Below the pieces are notes generated by a model. It made no database searches. It worked only from the letters and a program-made list of their open reading frames with translations, and was not told the DNA's origin. This document shows positions 26,332 to 35,518 of a stretch of DNA of 64,000 bases, in pieces. The translations under genes were made by a program, and so were the position numbers. Numbering within the stretch: the stretch's first letter is position 1; each line of letters opens with the position of its first letter. The stretch comes from Streptomyces sp. NRRL F-5126 (GTDB lineage: Bacteria > Actinomycetota > Actinomycetes > Streptomycetales > Streptomycetaceae). The stretch lies in NCBI RefSeq assembly GCF_000721265.1, contig NZ_JOFZ01000001.1:248001-312000 (forward strand), written 5' to 3'.

Positions 26332-29163
26332 TTACGGCTTGAGCGTCAGCTTGTCCTTCGTCGCCTTGTTCACGGCGTCGATGCCGAAGGCCCAGGGCAG
26401 CAGGTCGCCGTCCTCCCACTTCTTCGTCTGGTCGGTGTAGTGCGCGCTGTAGGCGTGCCCCGACGCTCCCGTCAGGTTGATCCACCGGGACTTGTCCCAG
26501 TCGCCGACGTTGACCACCATCCTCATCGACGGGACGGTCGTCACCTCGTACCCGGCCGCCGCGTTCCAGCTCGTCGCGTCGACGGCGGATCCACCACCGG
26601 ACAGCTTGTACGGGCCGCGGTTGAGCAGCGACTTCACTATGCCGGGGCCGCTGGTGCCGAGCGTGCTGTTCTTCAGTGTGAGCGTGTGCAACCGGCCCCA
26701 GCTCCACGTGGACATGTCCTTGCCCAGCTTCGCCGTGAGTTCCCAGCGGGCGTCCTTCATGGCGCGGGCGAACAGCTGGTCGCGCGTCGTGGTGGCCTTG
26801 TCGAGGCGGTCGCCCTCCGAGGACCACCAGCTGTTGTGGTCGTCCTTGAGGATGTTCTCGACGACCTCGAACCAGCGGTCGCCGCCGTCCGGCTGCGCCG
26901 TGTCCGCGGACCGCTCGCCGCACTCGCGCACGAGCTTGTCGGCGTCGGGCGGTCCCGTGCTGTCCGCGGGGTGCACCTCGAGGCACTGGCCCTTGACACG
27001 CACCTCCTTGGGGAGCTTGTCGCCGAACGCGAGCATCAGGATGTTGCGCCAGACCGCGTTGAAGTACGCGGCCGCCGCCGAGTCCGCGTCCTGGGTGTAG
27101 TCCCAGTTCTCCAGCAGCTTCTGGCCCTGGCGCACGGACGGGTCGGTCACGCCGTTCTTCGCCAGGTCGTCCTTGAGCAGGTAGGGCACCAGCTGCTTGG
27201 CGATCTCGCTGGTGTTGTCCATCTGCAGGGTCTGCATGTCGTCCGTCGAGATCTTGCCGCCGTCCTTGGTCTTCGACTCGATCAGGTCGGTGATGCGCTG
27301 GCTGCGGGTGCCGTAGTCCCAGTCCGTCGTCAGCAGGTACGGGTACTTCTTGGCGTCGACGACCGCCTGGTTCGCGGTGACGATGAAGCCGCGCTTGGGG
27401 TTGTACTCGTACGGCATGGCGTCGAAGGGGATCGGCTTCTTCTTCCAGTGGTACGCCGGATCCCAGCCGGGGGCGGGCATGGAGCCGTCGCCCTGGGCGC
27501 GGACGGGGACCTTGCCGGGCGCCTGGTAGCCGATGTTGCCGTCGGTGTCCGCGTAGACGAGGTTCTGCGAGGGGACCTCGAAGTCGCGTGCGGCCGAGCG
27601 GAACTGCGAGAAGTTCTGCGCCTTGTCGAGTTCGAAGACGGCGTCCATCGTCTTGCCGGGGGTCAGCGCCGTCCACTCCAGCGAGACCGCGTAGCCGCTG
27701 CCGCGGTCGGGGGCGAGGTTGGCCACGGGTGCCTGCTGACCGACCTTCGCCAACTCCGCGTCACGGTCGGAGACCACGGGGCCGTGGATGGTGGAGCGGA
27801 CCACGATGGTCTTGCTGTGCCCGCCGGCGACCTTGATCGTCTCCTTGCGGGTGGTGAACTTCTTGCGCTCGTTGCCGTACTGGTAGGAGTCCCCGTCGAC
27901 CTTCTCCAGGTAGAGGTCCGTCACGTCGGCGCCGAGGTTGGTCATCCCCCAGGCGATGTCCGCGTTGTGGCCGATGATCACGCCAGGCATGCCGGAGAAC
28001 GTGTAGCCGGACACGTTGTACTGGCAGGACGGCGAGATCGTGCGGCAGTGCAGACCCATCTGGTACCAGATGGACGGCAGGCTCGGCGACAGGTGGGGGT
28101 CGTTCGCCAGCAGCGGCTTGCCGGTGGTCGTGAGCTTGCCGGAGACGACCCAGGAGTTCGAGCCGACGCCGCTTCCGCTGCCGCTCGGGCCGAACAGCTG
28201 CGGGATCGCGTCGATGGAGTCGGAGAGCGAGCCCAGTTGCGAGTCGAGCGCCTCGGTCGCGCCGGACGCCGTGCTCGCGTCGTTCCTGTACGAGGCGGCT
28301 GACCCGTTCGTCGAGAGGCCCTGCGTGCCGGTGCTCGTGCCCGTTCCGCCCGTGGTGCCGCCCGCCGTGCTCGTGCCGCCCGACTGGTCGCCCGAGGTCG
28401 CCTTGGGGTCGAACGTTCCGTCGGTGACGGCGCCGCCCTGGACGATCGGCTTGTTCTTGGCGGTGGGGTACGGCGGGTAGAGCTGGTCGATCTGCTTCAT
28501 GCTGAGCCTGCTGGTCAGCAGCGAGCGGTCGATCTCGTCCTGCATGTTGCCGCGCAGGTCCCAGGCCATCGCCTTGAGCCAGGCCACCGAGTCGACGGGC
28601 GTCCACTTGGCGGGGGTGTAGTCGCCGGTGAGGTTGAGCGCGGCGTACTCGACGGAGATGTCCTTCGCCGACCGGCCCTTCAGGTAGGCGTTGACGCCGT
28701 CCGAGTACGCCCGCAGGTTCTTCTTCGTCTCCGGGGAGAGCTTGTGGTCGTACTCCTCCTGGGCCACCCGGTGCCAGCCGAGCGTGCGCAGGAAGGCGTC
28801 CGTGTCCACCTGGCTCTTGCCGAACATCTCGGACAGCCGGCCTGAGGTCATGTGGCGCCGGACGTCCATCTCGTAGAAGCGGTCCTGGGCCTGCACGTAC
28901 CCCTGCGCGCGGAACAGGTCCGCGTCGCTGTTGGCGTAGATCTGCGGGATGCCGTAGCTGTCGCGCTCCACGTCCACGGGGCCGTCGAGCCCCTTGAGCT
29001 GTATCGAGCCCGTGGTCTGCGGCAGTGAGGCGCGGACCGTGCCGACACCCCAGTACGCGCCATACCCGATCCCCGCGACCAGCGCCACTACCAGGACGAG
29101 CACGAGCAGACGGGCGCGTCGCCCCTTCTTCTTGGCGTGAGGGGAAGCCGTGTTGGCGGGCAT
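26332..29163 (-). CDS. Penicillin acylase family (Ntn-hydrolase) protein
   Basis: This 943-residue exported protein has a basic N-terminus and a hydrophobic segment (LLVLVLVVALVAGIGYGAYW) serving as signal or anchor. The alpha-chain starts near YGIPQIYANSDADLFRAQGY. A Gly/Ser/Thr-rich spacer of about 80 residues precedes the autoprocessing site GSNSW, whose Ser becomes the N-terminal nucleophile of the beta-chain. LLANDPHLSPSLPS follows. The family hydrolyses amides such as beta-lactams, acyl-homoserine lactones or lipopeptides, and the substrate is unknown. The ATG at 29163 follows GAAGGA. Confidence 0.92.
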   Translation of the reverse strand: MPANTASPHAKKKGRRARLLVLVLVVALVAGIGYGAYWGVGTVRASLPQTTGSIQLKGLDGPVDVERDSYGIPQIYANSDADLFRAQGYVQAQDRFYEMDVRRHMTSGRLSEMFGKSQVDTDAFLRTLGWHRVAQEEYDHKLSPETKKNLRAYSDGVNAYLKGRSAKDISVEYAALNLTGDYTPAKWTPVDSVAWLKAMAWDLRGNMQDEIDRSLLTSRLSMKQIDQLYPPYPTAKNKPIVQGGAVTDGTFDPKATSGDQSGGTSTAGGTTGGTGTSTGTQGLSTNGSAASYRNDASTASGATEALDSQLGSLSDSIDAIPQLFGPSGSGSGVGSNSWVVSGKLTTTGKPLLANDPHLSPSLPSIWYQMGLHCRTISPSCQYNVSGYTFSGMPGVIIGHNADIAWGMTNLGADVTDLYLEKVDGDSYQYGNERKKFTTRKETIKVAGGHSKTIVVRSTIHGPVVSDRDAELAKVGQQAPVANLAPDRGSGYAVSLEWTALTPGKTMDAVFELDKAQNFSQFRSAARDFEVPSQNLVYADTDGNIGYQAPGKVPVRAQGDGSMPAPGWDPAYHWKKKPIPFDAMPYEYNPKRGFIVTANQAVVDAKKYPYLLTTDWDYGTRSQRITDLIESKTKDGGKISTDDMQTLQMDNTSEIAKQLVPYLLKDDLAKNGVTDPSVRQGQKLLENWDYTQDADSAAAAYFNAVWRNILMLAFGDKLPKEVRVKGQCLEVHPADSTGPPDADKLVRECGERSADTAQPDGGDRWFEVVENILKDDHNSWWSSEGDRLDKATTTRDQLFARAMKDARWELTAKLGKDMSTWSWGRLHTLTLKNSTLGTSGPGIVKSLLNRGPYKLSGGGSAVDATSWNAAAGYEVTTVPSMRMVVNVGDWDKSRWINLTGASGHAYSAHYTDQTKKWEDGDLLPWAFGIDAVNKATKDKLTLKP

Positions 29164-29388
29164 CGCTGTCCTTCGCGGGGCAGGGTGGTCCAGAAAACGC
29201 TGCAGCAACCATAGGCGCACTCGTCAGGTCACTCGGACGCGGAGTCAGCTTGGGCCGTTCCAGTGATCGCACGCACGCTCGAACGCATCAAGAAAGCGTT
29301 AAAGATTAGGTAAGGTAACAAAGTACCGGTCCACCGGAGACCGGGGCCGGAGGAACGATCCGGCACGCGTGCGAGGAAGGATCGGCCC

Positions 29389-30885
29389 CTGACTGTCCAC
29401 CAGCTCAATGTCCTGTTGCTCATCTGCTCCCTCGTCCTGCTCGTCTCGGTCGCCGCCGTACGCATCTCGTCCCGGAGCGGGCTGCCCAGCCTGCTGATCT
29501 ACCTGGGGATCGGCGTCGCGATGGGACAGGACGGCTTGTTCCACGTGCGCTTCGACAACGCCGAACTGACACAGGTCATCGGCTACGCCGCGCTTGTCGT
29601 GATCCTCGCCGAGGGCGGACTCGGCACGAAGTGGAAGGACATCAAGTCCTCGTTGCCCGTCGGCATCACCCTGTCGACGCTGGGCGTCGGCATCAGCATC
29701 GGCGTGACCGCCGCCGCCGCGCACTATCTCGTCGGCCTCGACTGGCGCCAAGCGCTGATCATCGGCGCGGTCGTCTCCTCCACCGACGCCGCGGCGGTCT
29801 TCTCGGTGCTCCGGCGCGTGCCCCTTCCCACCCGGGTCACCAGCGTCCTCGAGGCGGAATCGGGCTTCAACGACGCCCCCGTGGTGATCATCGTGGTCGC
29901 CCTCTCCGCCACCGGGCACGTGTCCAGCTGGTACGTCCTCGTCGGGGAGATCCTGCTGGAGTTGCTGATCGGCGCCTGTGTCGGCATCGCCGTCGGCTAC
30001 GTGGGCGCCTTCGGGCTGCGGCGCGTGGCCCTCCCGGCCTCCGGTCTCTATCCGATCGCCGTCATGGCCATCGCGGTCTCCGCCTACGCCCTCGGTGCGA
30101 CCGCCCACGGCAGCGGCTTCCTCAGCGTGTACCTCGCCTCGATGATCCTCGGGAACGCGCGCCTCCCCCACGCCCCGGCCAACCGGGGCTTCGCCGAGGG
30201 CCTCGGCTGGATCGCGCAGATCGGCATGTTCGTCCTGCTCGGGCTCCTCGTCACGCCGCACGAACTGGGCGACGACTTCTGGGCCGCCGTGATGGTCGGC
30301 CTCGTCCTCACCGTCGTCGCGAGACCGCTGTCCGTGCTCGTCAGCCTCGCGCCCTTCCGCATCCCACGGGCGGAACAGATCCTGGTGTCCTGGGCCGGCC
30401 TGCGCGGCGCCGTGCCCATCATCCTGGCGACCATTCCGATGGTGTCCGGCATCGACGGCAGCCGCCGGATCTTCAACATCGTCTTCGTGCTCGTCGTCGT
30501 GTACACGCTGGTGCAGGGGCCGACCCTGCCCTGGCTGGCGAAGGCCCTGCGGCTCAGCAGCTCCTCGGACACCTCCGACCTCGGCATCGAATCCGCCCCG
30601 CTGGAACGGCTGCGCGGACACCTGCTGTCCGTGGCCATCCCCCGGCGGTCGAAGATGCACGGCGTCGAGGTCGGCGAGCTGCGTCTCCCCCAGGGCGCGG
30701 CCGTCACCCTCGTGGTGCGCAACGAACGCAGCTTCGTGCCCCAGCCGTCGACGCTCCTGCAGCGTGGCGACGAACTCCTCGTCGTGGCCACGGATCCGGT
30801 GCGCGACGCGGTGGAGGAACGCCTGCGCGCGGTCGGCCAGGGCGGCAAACTCGCGAGCTGGCTGGGCCCCGCCGACGGGCGGTGA
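29389..30885 (+). CDS. Potassium/proton antiporter (CPA family with RCK_C domain)
   Basis: This protein of about 498 residues has roughly 12 membrane helices (SVAAVRISSRSGLPSLLIYL, AVVSSTDAAAVFSVL, LRGAVPIILATIPMV). A C-terminal TrkA_C-like domain follows (RSKMHGVEVGELRLPQGAAV, LLQRGDELLVVA). It likely exchanges K+ for H+ with ligand gating by the TrkA_C domain. The best ribosome-binding site (GAGGAAGG, 29373-29380) points to a CTG start at 29389 reading TVHQLNVLLLICS, which fits the family N-terminus. The first conventional start is a TTG at 29416. Confidence 0.85.
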   Translation: MTVHQLNVLLLICSLVLLVSVAAVRISSRSGLPSLLIYLGIGVAMGQDGLFHVRFDNAELTQVIGYAALVVILAEGGLGTKWKDIKSSLPVGITLSTLGVGISIGVTAAAAHYLVGLDWRQALIIGAVVSSTDAAAVFSVLRRVPLPTRVTSVLEAESGFNDAPVVIIVVALSATGHVSSWYVLVGEILLELLIGACVGIAVGYVGAFGLRRVALPASGLYPIAVMAIAVSAYALGATAHGSGFLSVYLASMILGNARLPHAPANRGFAEGLGWIAQIGMFVLLGLLVTPHELGDDFWAAVMVGLVLTVVARPLSVLVSLAPFRIPRAEQILVSWAGLRGAVPIILATIPMVSGIDGSRRIFNIVFVLVVVYTLVQGPTLPWLAKALRLSSSSDTSDLGIESAPLERLRGHLLSVAIPRRSKMHGVEVGELRLPQGAAVTLVVRNERSFVPQPSTLLQRGDELLVVATDPVRDAVEERLRAVGQGGKLASWLGPADGR

Positions 30886-31311
30886 CGAGCGCCCCGGGCG
30901 CCGCGGCCACCGCGGGCCGCGGGCCGGGCGCCGTCGCGCGTCCGCCTGGCGCCGCGGCCACGTCGCCGCTCGGCGCGAACCCCCGCCACGCGAGCCCTTA
31001 CCGGGCCCGGCGGTACGCAGCCCTCGCCGACCGATCGCCTCGCAAATCAAGGACACCCCTCCCCCTCTCCTTCGTTCCGAAAGCACGGTCGCTCCGTGCC
31101 TGTACGATTGGCGCGCCGTGGTCGCGTTCCGGCAGCTGCCGCCACGACGGCCATGGCCAGGTTCCTCCCGACTACCTCCGACGGTCGTTCCCGACCGCTC
31201 GCGACCTCGTCTGATGCAGGGCTGGTGCGGCTGTGACGCCGCGCACAGCGGACAGCCCTCGGCCCGCCCCGCCGCCGGGGCGCGTCGCCAGGCGGCAGAA
31301 AGGCAAGGACC
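30886..31311. other. Non-coding gap before MFS gene
   Basis: I see no family-like frame in this 426-bp gap. The right part (around 31080-31130) is a little less GC-rich and probably contains the promoter for the transporter gene. No clear repeat or operator was found. Confidence 0.35.
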
Positions 31312-32628
31312 GTGTCCCACACGGTCGACACCGAGAGCGCCCCCGAAGCGGCCGCCGAACCCCCGCGCCCCGGATACGGGCAGCTCCTGAGAACCCCCGG
31401 CGCCTGGACCTTCCTGCTGCCGGGCTTCGCGGCCCGCCAGCCGTTCGCGATGCTCACCATCGGCATCGTCCTGCTCGTCCAGCACACGACCGGTTCGTAC
31501 GGGGCGGCAGGCGCCGTCGCCGCCGTGACCGGCGTGGCCATGGCACTGTTCGCTCCGCAGAGCGGCAAGCTCGCGGACCGCTTCGGCCAGGCCACGGTGC
31601 TGCTCCCCGGCGTGCTGGTGCACGCCATGTCCGTCGCCGCCCTCATCACGCTGGCGCTGGCGGACGCCCCGCTCTGGGCGCTGTTCGCCGCCGCCGTACC
31701 GACGGGCGCGTCGGTGCCCCAGGTCGGCCCCATGGTCCGCTCGCGCTGGGCGACCGCTCTCACCCGCACGCCCGGGACCTCGGCGCTGCTGCCGACCGCC
31801 GCGGCCTTCGAGTCCGTGACCGACGAGTTCACCTTCGTCATCGGCCCCGTGCTCGCCACGGCCCTGTGCACCGGCGTCCACCCGGCGGCCGGGCTCGCGG
31901 CCGAAGCAGCGCTCACCCTGGTGGGCGGCCTGCTCTTCGCCGCGCGCCGCGCCACCCAGCCCCGGCCCACCGGGCGCCCGGCGCGGGGCCGCGAGGCGGG
32001 CGGTGCCGCCTCGGCGCTCGCCGTCCCCGGTGTGCGCGTCCTCGCCGTCGCCTTCCTCGGCGTCGGCGCCGTCTTCGGCGGTATGCAGGTCTCCCTGACC
32101 GCGTTCGCCGAGGAGATCGGCAGCCCCGGCGTGAACGGCCCGCTGTACGGCGTCTTCGCCGCCGGGAACATGATCTCCGGGCTCGTGTTCGGCGCCGTCA
32201 CGTGGAAGACCGGCCCACGGCGCAGGCTCGTACTCGGTTACACCGGCCTGACCCTGGTTTCGGCCACGCTGTGGTCAGTCCACTCCGTCCCCCTGTTCGC
32301 CGTGCTCGGCCTGCTGGCCGGGCTGTGCATCGCCCCCGCCCTGATCAGCGGCTACACCCTGGTCGACGGGCTCGTCGAGCCCTCGGCCAGGACCGAGGCG
32401 TTCACCTGGCTGACGGGTGCCGTCGCGCTCGGCCAGGCTGCTGCCGTGACAGTGGCCGGCCGGCTCACCGACGCGCATGGCGCACGCGCCGGGTTCGTCG
32501 TCCCGCTGGCAGGCACCGTGCTGGCGCTCTCGGTGCTCCTCTCCCTCCAGTCACGGCTCCTTCCACGGGGCTCGGGGCGGGGCACCGTACGTGCGATGCG
32601 TCACCGCGAGACGGCGGCAGTGGACTGA
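31312..32628 (+). CDS. MFS transporter
   Basis: This 438-residue transporter has 12 predicted membrane helices and the loop 2-3 signature LFAPQSGKLADRFGQATVLL. It starts with GTG at 31312 after AAGGAC. It resembles sugar-efflux or multidrug MFS proteins of Actinobacteria, and the substrate is unknown. The gene ends 30 bp before a CIRCE-like element. Confidence 0.88.
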   Translation: MSHTVDTESAPEAAAEPPRPGYGQLLRTPGAWTFLLPGFAARQPFAMLTIGIVLLVQHTTGSYGAAGAVAAVTGVAMALFAPQSGKLADRFGQATVLLPGVLVHAMSVAALITLALADAPLWALFAAAVPTGASVPQVGPMVRSRWATALTRTPGTSALLPTAAAFESVTDEFTFVIGPVLATALCTGVHPAAGLAAEAALTLVGGLLFAARRATQPRPTGRPARGREAGGAASALAVPGVRVLAVAFLGVGAVFGGMQVSLTAFAEEIGSPGVNGPLYGVFAAGNMISGLVFGAVTWKTGPRRRLVLGYTGLTLVSATLWSVHSVPLFAVLGLLAGLCIAPALISGYTLVDGLVEPSARTEAFTWLTGAVALGQAAAVTVAGRLTDAHGARAGFVVPLAGTVLALSVLLSLQSRLLPRGSGRGTVRAMRHRETAAVD

Positions 32629-32658
32629 CGGCGCGGAATACGTCACTATGGATCGTCG

Positions 32659-32685
32659 TTAGCACTCACTGAGTGAGAGTGCCAG
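32659..32685 (+). promoter_or_regulatory. CIRCE-like HrcA operator before fmdB
   Basis: The sequence TTAGCACTC, nine bases, then GAGTGCCAG matches the CIRCE consensus (TTAGCACTC-N9-GAGTGCTAA) at 16 of 18 arm positions. It lies just upstream of, and touches, the AGGAGGA ribosome-binding site of the FmdB gene. Confidence 0.7.
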
Positions 32686-32694
32686 GAGGAGCAA

Positions 32695-33063
32695 GTGCCG
32701 ACCTACCAGTACCAGTGCACCGAATGCGGCGAGGGCCTCGAAGCGGTGCAGAAGTTCACCGATGACGCCCTGACCGTGTGCCCCAACTGCCAGGGACGCC
32801 TGAAGAAGGTGTTCTCCGCGGTCGGCATCGTCTTCAAGGGCTCCGGCTTCTACCGCAACGACAGCCGCAGCTCGTCGTCGAGCAGCACGCCCGGTGCGAA
32901 GTCGTCCTCGTCGACCTCCGAGTCGAAGGACTCGAAGAGCTCGAAGGACTCCTCCAAGGACGCCAAGACCACGGCGGCCTCGGCGTCGACTTCTTCATCC
33001 TCCTCGTCCTCCTCATCCGGTGCGGGCTCGTCGAGCACCAAGAGCGGCAGCTCCGCGGCCTGA
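32695..33063 (+). CDS. FmdB-family zinc-ribbon protein
   Basis: This 122-residue protein starts with GTG after AGGAGGA. The first roughly 50 residues are the FmdB zinc ribbon, with YQCTECGEGLE and VCPNCQGRLKKVFSAVGI (two CxxC pairs). The rest is a Ser/Lys/Thr-rich disordered tail. The family is called regulatory from its discovery next to formamidase, but the mechanism is not established. A CIRCE-like site overlaps the leader. Confidence 0.92.
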   Translation: MPTYQYQCTECGEGLEAVQKFTDDALTVCPNCQGRLKKVFSAVGIVFKGSGFYRNDSRSSSSSSTPGAKSSSSTSESKDSKSSKDSSKDAKTTAASASTSSSSSSSSSGAGSSSTKSGSSAA

Positions 33064-33148
33064 GCCGGCGAGAGCCTCCGGCCGTCTCCGAGGCCGGGGT
33101 CCTTCGCGTGTCGACCACCCGATCCGCTGCGCCGTTAGGCTGACCGCC

Positions 33149-33982
33149 ATGGCGAACGCAGAGATCGGTGTGATCGGTGGGTCCGGCTTCTACTCCTTCC
33201 TTGAGGACGTGACCGAGCTCCAGGTGGAGACGCCCTACGGGCAACCGAGCGACTCACTCTTCCTCGGCGAGATCGCGGGCAGGCGAGTGGCCTTCCTGCC
33301 CCGCCACGGGCGCGGCCACCACCTGCCTCCGCACCGCATCAACTACCGCGCCAACCTCTGGGCGCTGCGCTCCGTCGGCGTCCGTCAGGTGCTCGCGCCG
33401 TGCGCCGTGGGCGGGTTGCGCCCGGAGTACGGACCCGGCACCCTCCTCGTGCCCGACCAGTTGGTCGACCGTACGAAGTCCCGGACAGGGACCTTCTACG
33501 ACGGCGTTCCGCTGCCCGACGGCAGCGCGTCCAACGTCGTGCACATCTCGCTGGCCGACCCTTATTGCCCGGAAGGGCGAAAGGCTGCGCTCGCCGCGGC
33601 ACGCGGGCGCGGCTGGGAGCCCGTCGAGGACGGCACTCTTGTCGTGATCGAGGGGCCGCGGTTCTCCACCAGGGCCGAATCCCGGTGGCACGCGGCCATG
33701 GGCTGGTCGGTCGTCGGAATGACCGGTCACCCCGAGGCCGCACTCGCACGTGAACTTGGTCTCTGCTACACGTCCATGACGCTCGTGACCGACCTTGACG
33801 CGGGAGCCGAGACGGGTGAGGGCGTCTCCCATGACGAGGTGCTGAAGGTCTTCGCCGAAAACGTGGACCGGCTGCGTACCGTGCTCTTCGACGCAGTGGG
33901 CGAACTGCAGTCGAGCGAGAACCGGGACTGCCTCTGCACGCATGCCCTGGACGGACTCGATACAGGAATTCCACTCCCGTGA
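33149..33982 (+). CDS. S-methyl-5'-thioadenosine phosphorylase
   Basis: This 277-residue phosphorylase has IGVIGGSGFYSFLED, PRHGRGHHLPPHRINYRANL (phosphate and substrate contacts), EGPRFSTRAESRWHAAMG and GMTGHPEAALARELGLCY. It phosphorolyses methylthioadenosine (or methylthioinosine; I cannot exclude that) for methionine and purine salvage. The ATG is at 33149. The C-terminal tail has several Cys (NRDCLCTHALDG) of unknown relevance. Confidence 0.92.
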   Translation: MANAEIGVIGGSGFYSFLEDVTELQVETPYGQPSDSLFLGEIAGRRVAFLPRHGRGHHLPPHRINYRANLWALRSVGVRQVLAPCAVGGLRPEYGPGTLLVPDQLVDRTKSRTGTFYDGVPLPDGSASNVVHISLADPYCPEGRKAALAAARGRGWEPVEDGTLVVIEGPRFSTRAESRWHAAMGWSVVGMTGHPEAALARELGLCYTSMTLVTDLDAGAETGEGVSHDEVLKVFAENVDRLRTVLFDAVGELQSSENRDCLCTHALDGLDTGIPLP

Positions 33983-34044
33983 CCCTCGGCGGGTCAAGGA
34001 GTCCAGGGCCACCAATGCCACAACCACCCTTGTGAGTGAGCGAG

Positions 34045-34071
34045 TTGTCCACACCGCCGTAGTTGTCCACA
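34045..34071. promoter_or_regulatory. Two perfect DnaA boxes
   Basis: TTGTCCACA, the preferred Streptomyces DnaA box, occurs at 34045-34053 and 34063-34071 in the same orientation, 18 bp apart. The site lies between the phosphorylase and RcpC-like genes. No oriC genes (dnaA, dnaN) are nearby, so a titration or regulatory role is more likely than an origin. Confidence 0.65.
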
Positions 34072-34164
34072 GGCCGCAGCAGGATCTTGCGGGGCCAGGC
34101 AAGGTGAGTGGGCGGCGACCGCATCGAAGCGGCCGCGCACCCTCACACCAGGCGGTGGTTCGCC

Positions 34165-34857
34165 ATGTCCCGTACCTTCCAGCACGACCCGGCTCAGGCC
34201 CCGGCCCCAGTGCCGGCTGCCGCTTCCGGGCACGCGCCGGTGTCCGCGGTCTCCCTGTGCGCGCGGCACCGGCCGGCGCCCGGTCCGTCGGCCCCCGCGC
34301 CGCGTGGCATTCCGTCGTTCGATCCCGTGCGCGTACGGGGGCAGCGGGAGCGCCTGCGCAGAGCGGTGTCGCGCAAGCGGCGCGTCGTGGCGGCCGGCCT
34401 TGCGGTGACGGCCGCGGCCCTGGCAGCCACGGGCGCCGGCGGGGCCCCGGGCTCCGCCGATCCCCGTCCCGCGCGGCCCGAGGCGGGCACACCACACTCG
34501 AAGCCGCCGGCCGGCGGCGCACCGGCAGGTTCACACAAGCAGGATACGGGCCGCTCCGAGTGGGTATCGGCACCGGTGCGCATCGCCGACGCGGCGACGG
34601 TGCGGTTGCTGCGGACGGGCGACCATGTCGATGTGATCGCGACCCCCGTCTCGCCGGCGGGCACGGTGGCAGGCGAACGCCCCGCACCGAAGGCCCGTGT
34701 GGTGGCGGCGAGAGCACGCGTGGCGCAGATCCCCGAGGCCGGTGAGGACTCGGCCGTCGAGGGCGGCGCACTGCTGGTGCTGTCCGTGCCACGGGCGACG
34801 GCGACGGCTCTCGCCGGGGCGGCGTCCGTGTCGCAACTGACGGTGACACTGTGCTGA
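34165..34857 (+). CDS. RcpC/CpaB-like protein (Flp pilus assembly domain)
   Basis: This 230-residue protein has a disordered N-terminus, one membrane helix (VVAAGLAVTAAALAATGAGG, about residues 75-95), a Pro-rich linker and a C-terminal RcpC/CpaB-like domain starting at VSAPVRIADAATVRLLRTGD. CpaB/RcpC proteins support Flp-type pilus assembly in other bacteria. No pilus genes are seen here, and the role in Streptomyces is unknown. Confidence 0.72.
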   Translation: MSRTFQHDPAQAPAPVPAAASGHAPVSAVSLCARHRPAPGPSAPAPRGIPSFDPVRVRGQRERLRRAVSRKRRVVAAGLAVTAAALAATGAGGAPGSADPRPARPEAGTPHSKPPAGGAPAGSHKQDTGRSEWVSAPVRIADAATVRLLRTGDHVDVIATPVSPAGTVAGERPAPKARVVAARARVAQIPEAGEDSAVEGGALLVLSVPRATATALAGAASVSQLTVTLC

Positions 34858-34995
34858 GCAGGTCGGTGACAGCGCGGCATCGAACGAGGAGATGTCAACC
34901 GCCCACGCCGATGGATTGGACAGCGAGGGCACGCACTGACGTAAGTTGCGTGGCGGATTGCCATCTCTACGGCACAGGCGAAGAAAGGCCCTCTG

Positions 34996-35496
34996 GTGAG
35001 CAAGGAGAAGGAAAAGGAAAGCGTGCTGGCGGGCTTCAAAGCCTTCCTGATGCGCGGCAACGTGATCGATCTCGCGGTCGCTGTCGTCATCGGCGCTGCC
35101 TTCACCAGCATCGTGAACTCGGTCGTCAAGGGCATCATCAACCCGGTGGTGGGCGCGTTCGGCACGCAGGACCTGGAGCAGTACACGTACTGCCTGCAAG
35201 CACCGTGCACGGTCGACAAGGCGGGGCAGGCGACGCACGGCATCGAGATCATGTGGGGCACGGTGCTCAGCTCCACACTGAACTTCCTGATCACCGCGGC
35301 CGTCGTGTACTTCCTGATGGTCCTCCCGATGTCCAGGTACCTCGCCAGGCGCGCCAGGCTCCAGGCGGCGAAGGAGCAGGAGCCGGTGGAGACGGTCGTG
35401 GAGGACAGCGAGCTGGACGTGCTGAAGGAGATCAGGGACACCCTGGTCAGCCAGCGCGGGCCCAGCGACGGCACCGTGGTGCGCCAGGGCCGGTAG
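34996..35496 (+). CDS. mscL: Large-conductance mechanosensitive channel MscL
   Basis: This 166-residue protein starts with GTG after AGAAAGG. It has the conserved N-terminal helix and TM1 (AFLMRGNVIDLAVAVVIGAA), the periplasmic loop, TM2 (LNFLITAAVVYFLMVLPMSR) and a cytoplasmic helical tail. It releases solutes during hypo-osmotic shock. A Cys pair in the periplasmic loop (YCLQAPCTVDK) is characteristic of some actinobacterial members. Confidence 0.96.
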   Translation: MSKEKEKESVLAGFKAFLMRGNVIDLAVAVVIGAAFTSIVNSVVKGIINPVVGAFGTQDLEQYTYCLQAPCTVDKAGQATHGIEIMWGTVLSSTLNFLITAAVVYFLMVLPMSRYLARRARLQAAKEQEPVETVVEDSELDVLKEIRDTLVSQRGPSDGTVVRQGR

Positions 35497-35518
35497 CGCG
35501 GAGTGGCCGCCCTGCCGT

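Noticed and set aside
29305..29325. IdeR/DmdR-like iron box (TTAGGTAAGGTAAC) before the antiporter gene
   Set aside because: Only the left half fits the 19-bp consensus; the right half does not, so I do not call it.
29299..31881. 860-codon minus-strand frame across the antiporter and MFS genes
   Set aside because: It has a His/Asp/Glu/Gly-rich composition typical of antisense frames and overlaps two well-supported plus-strand genes.
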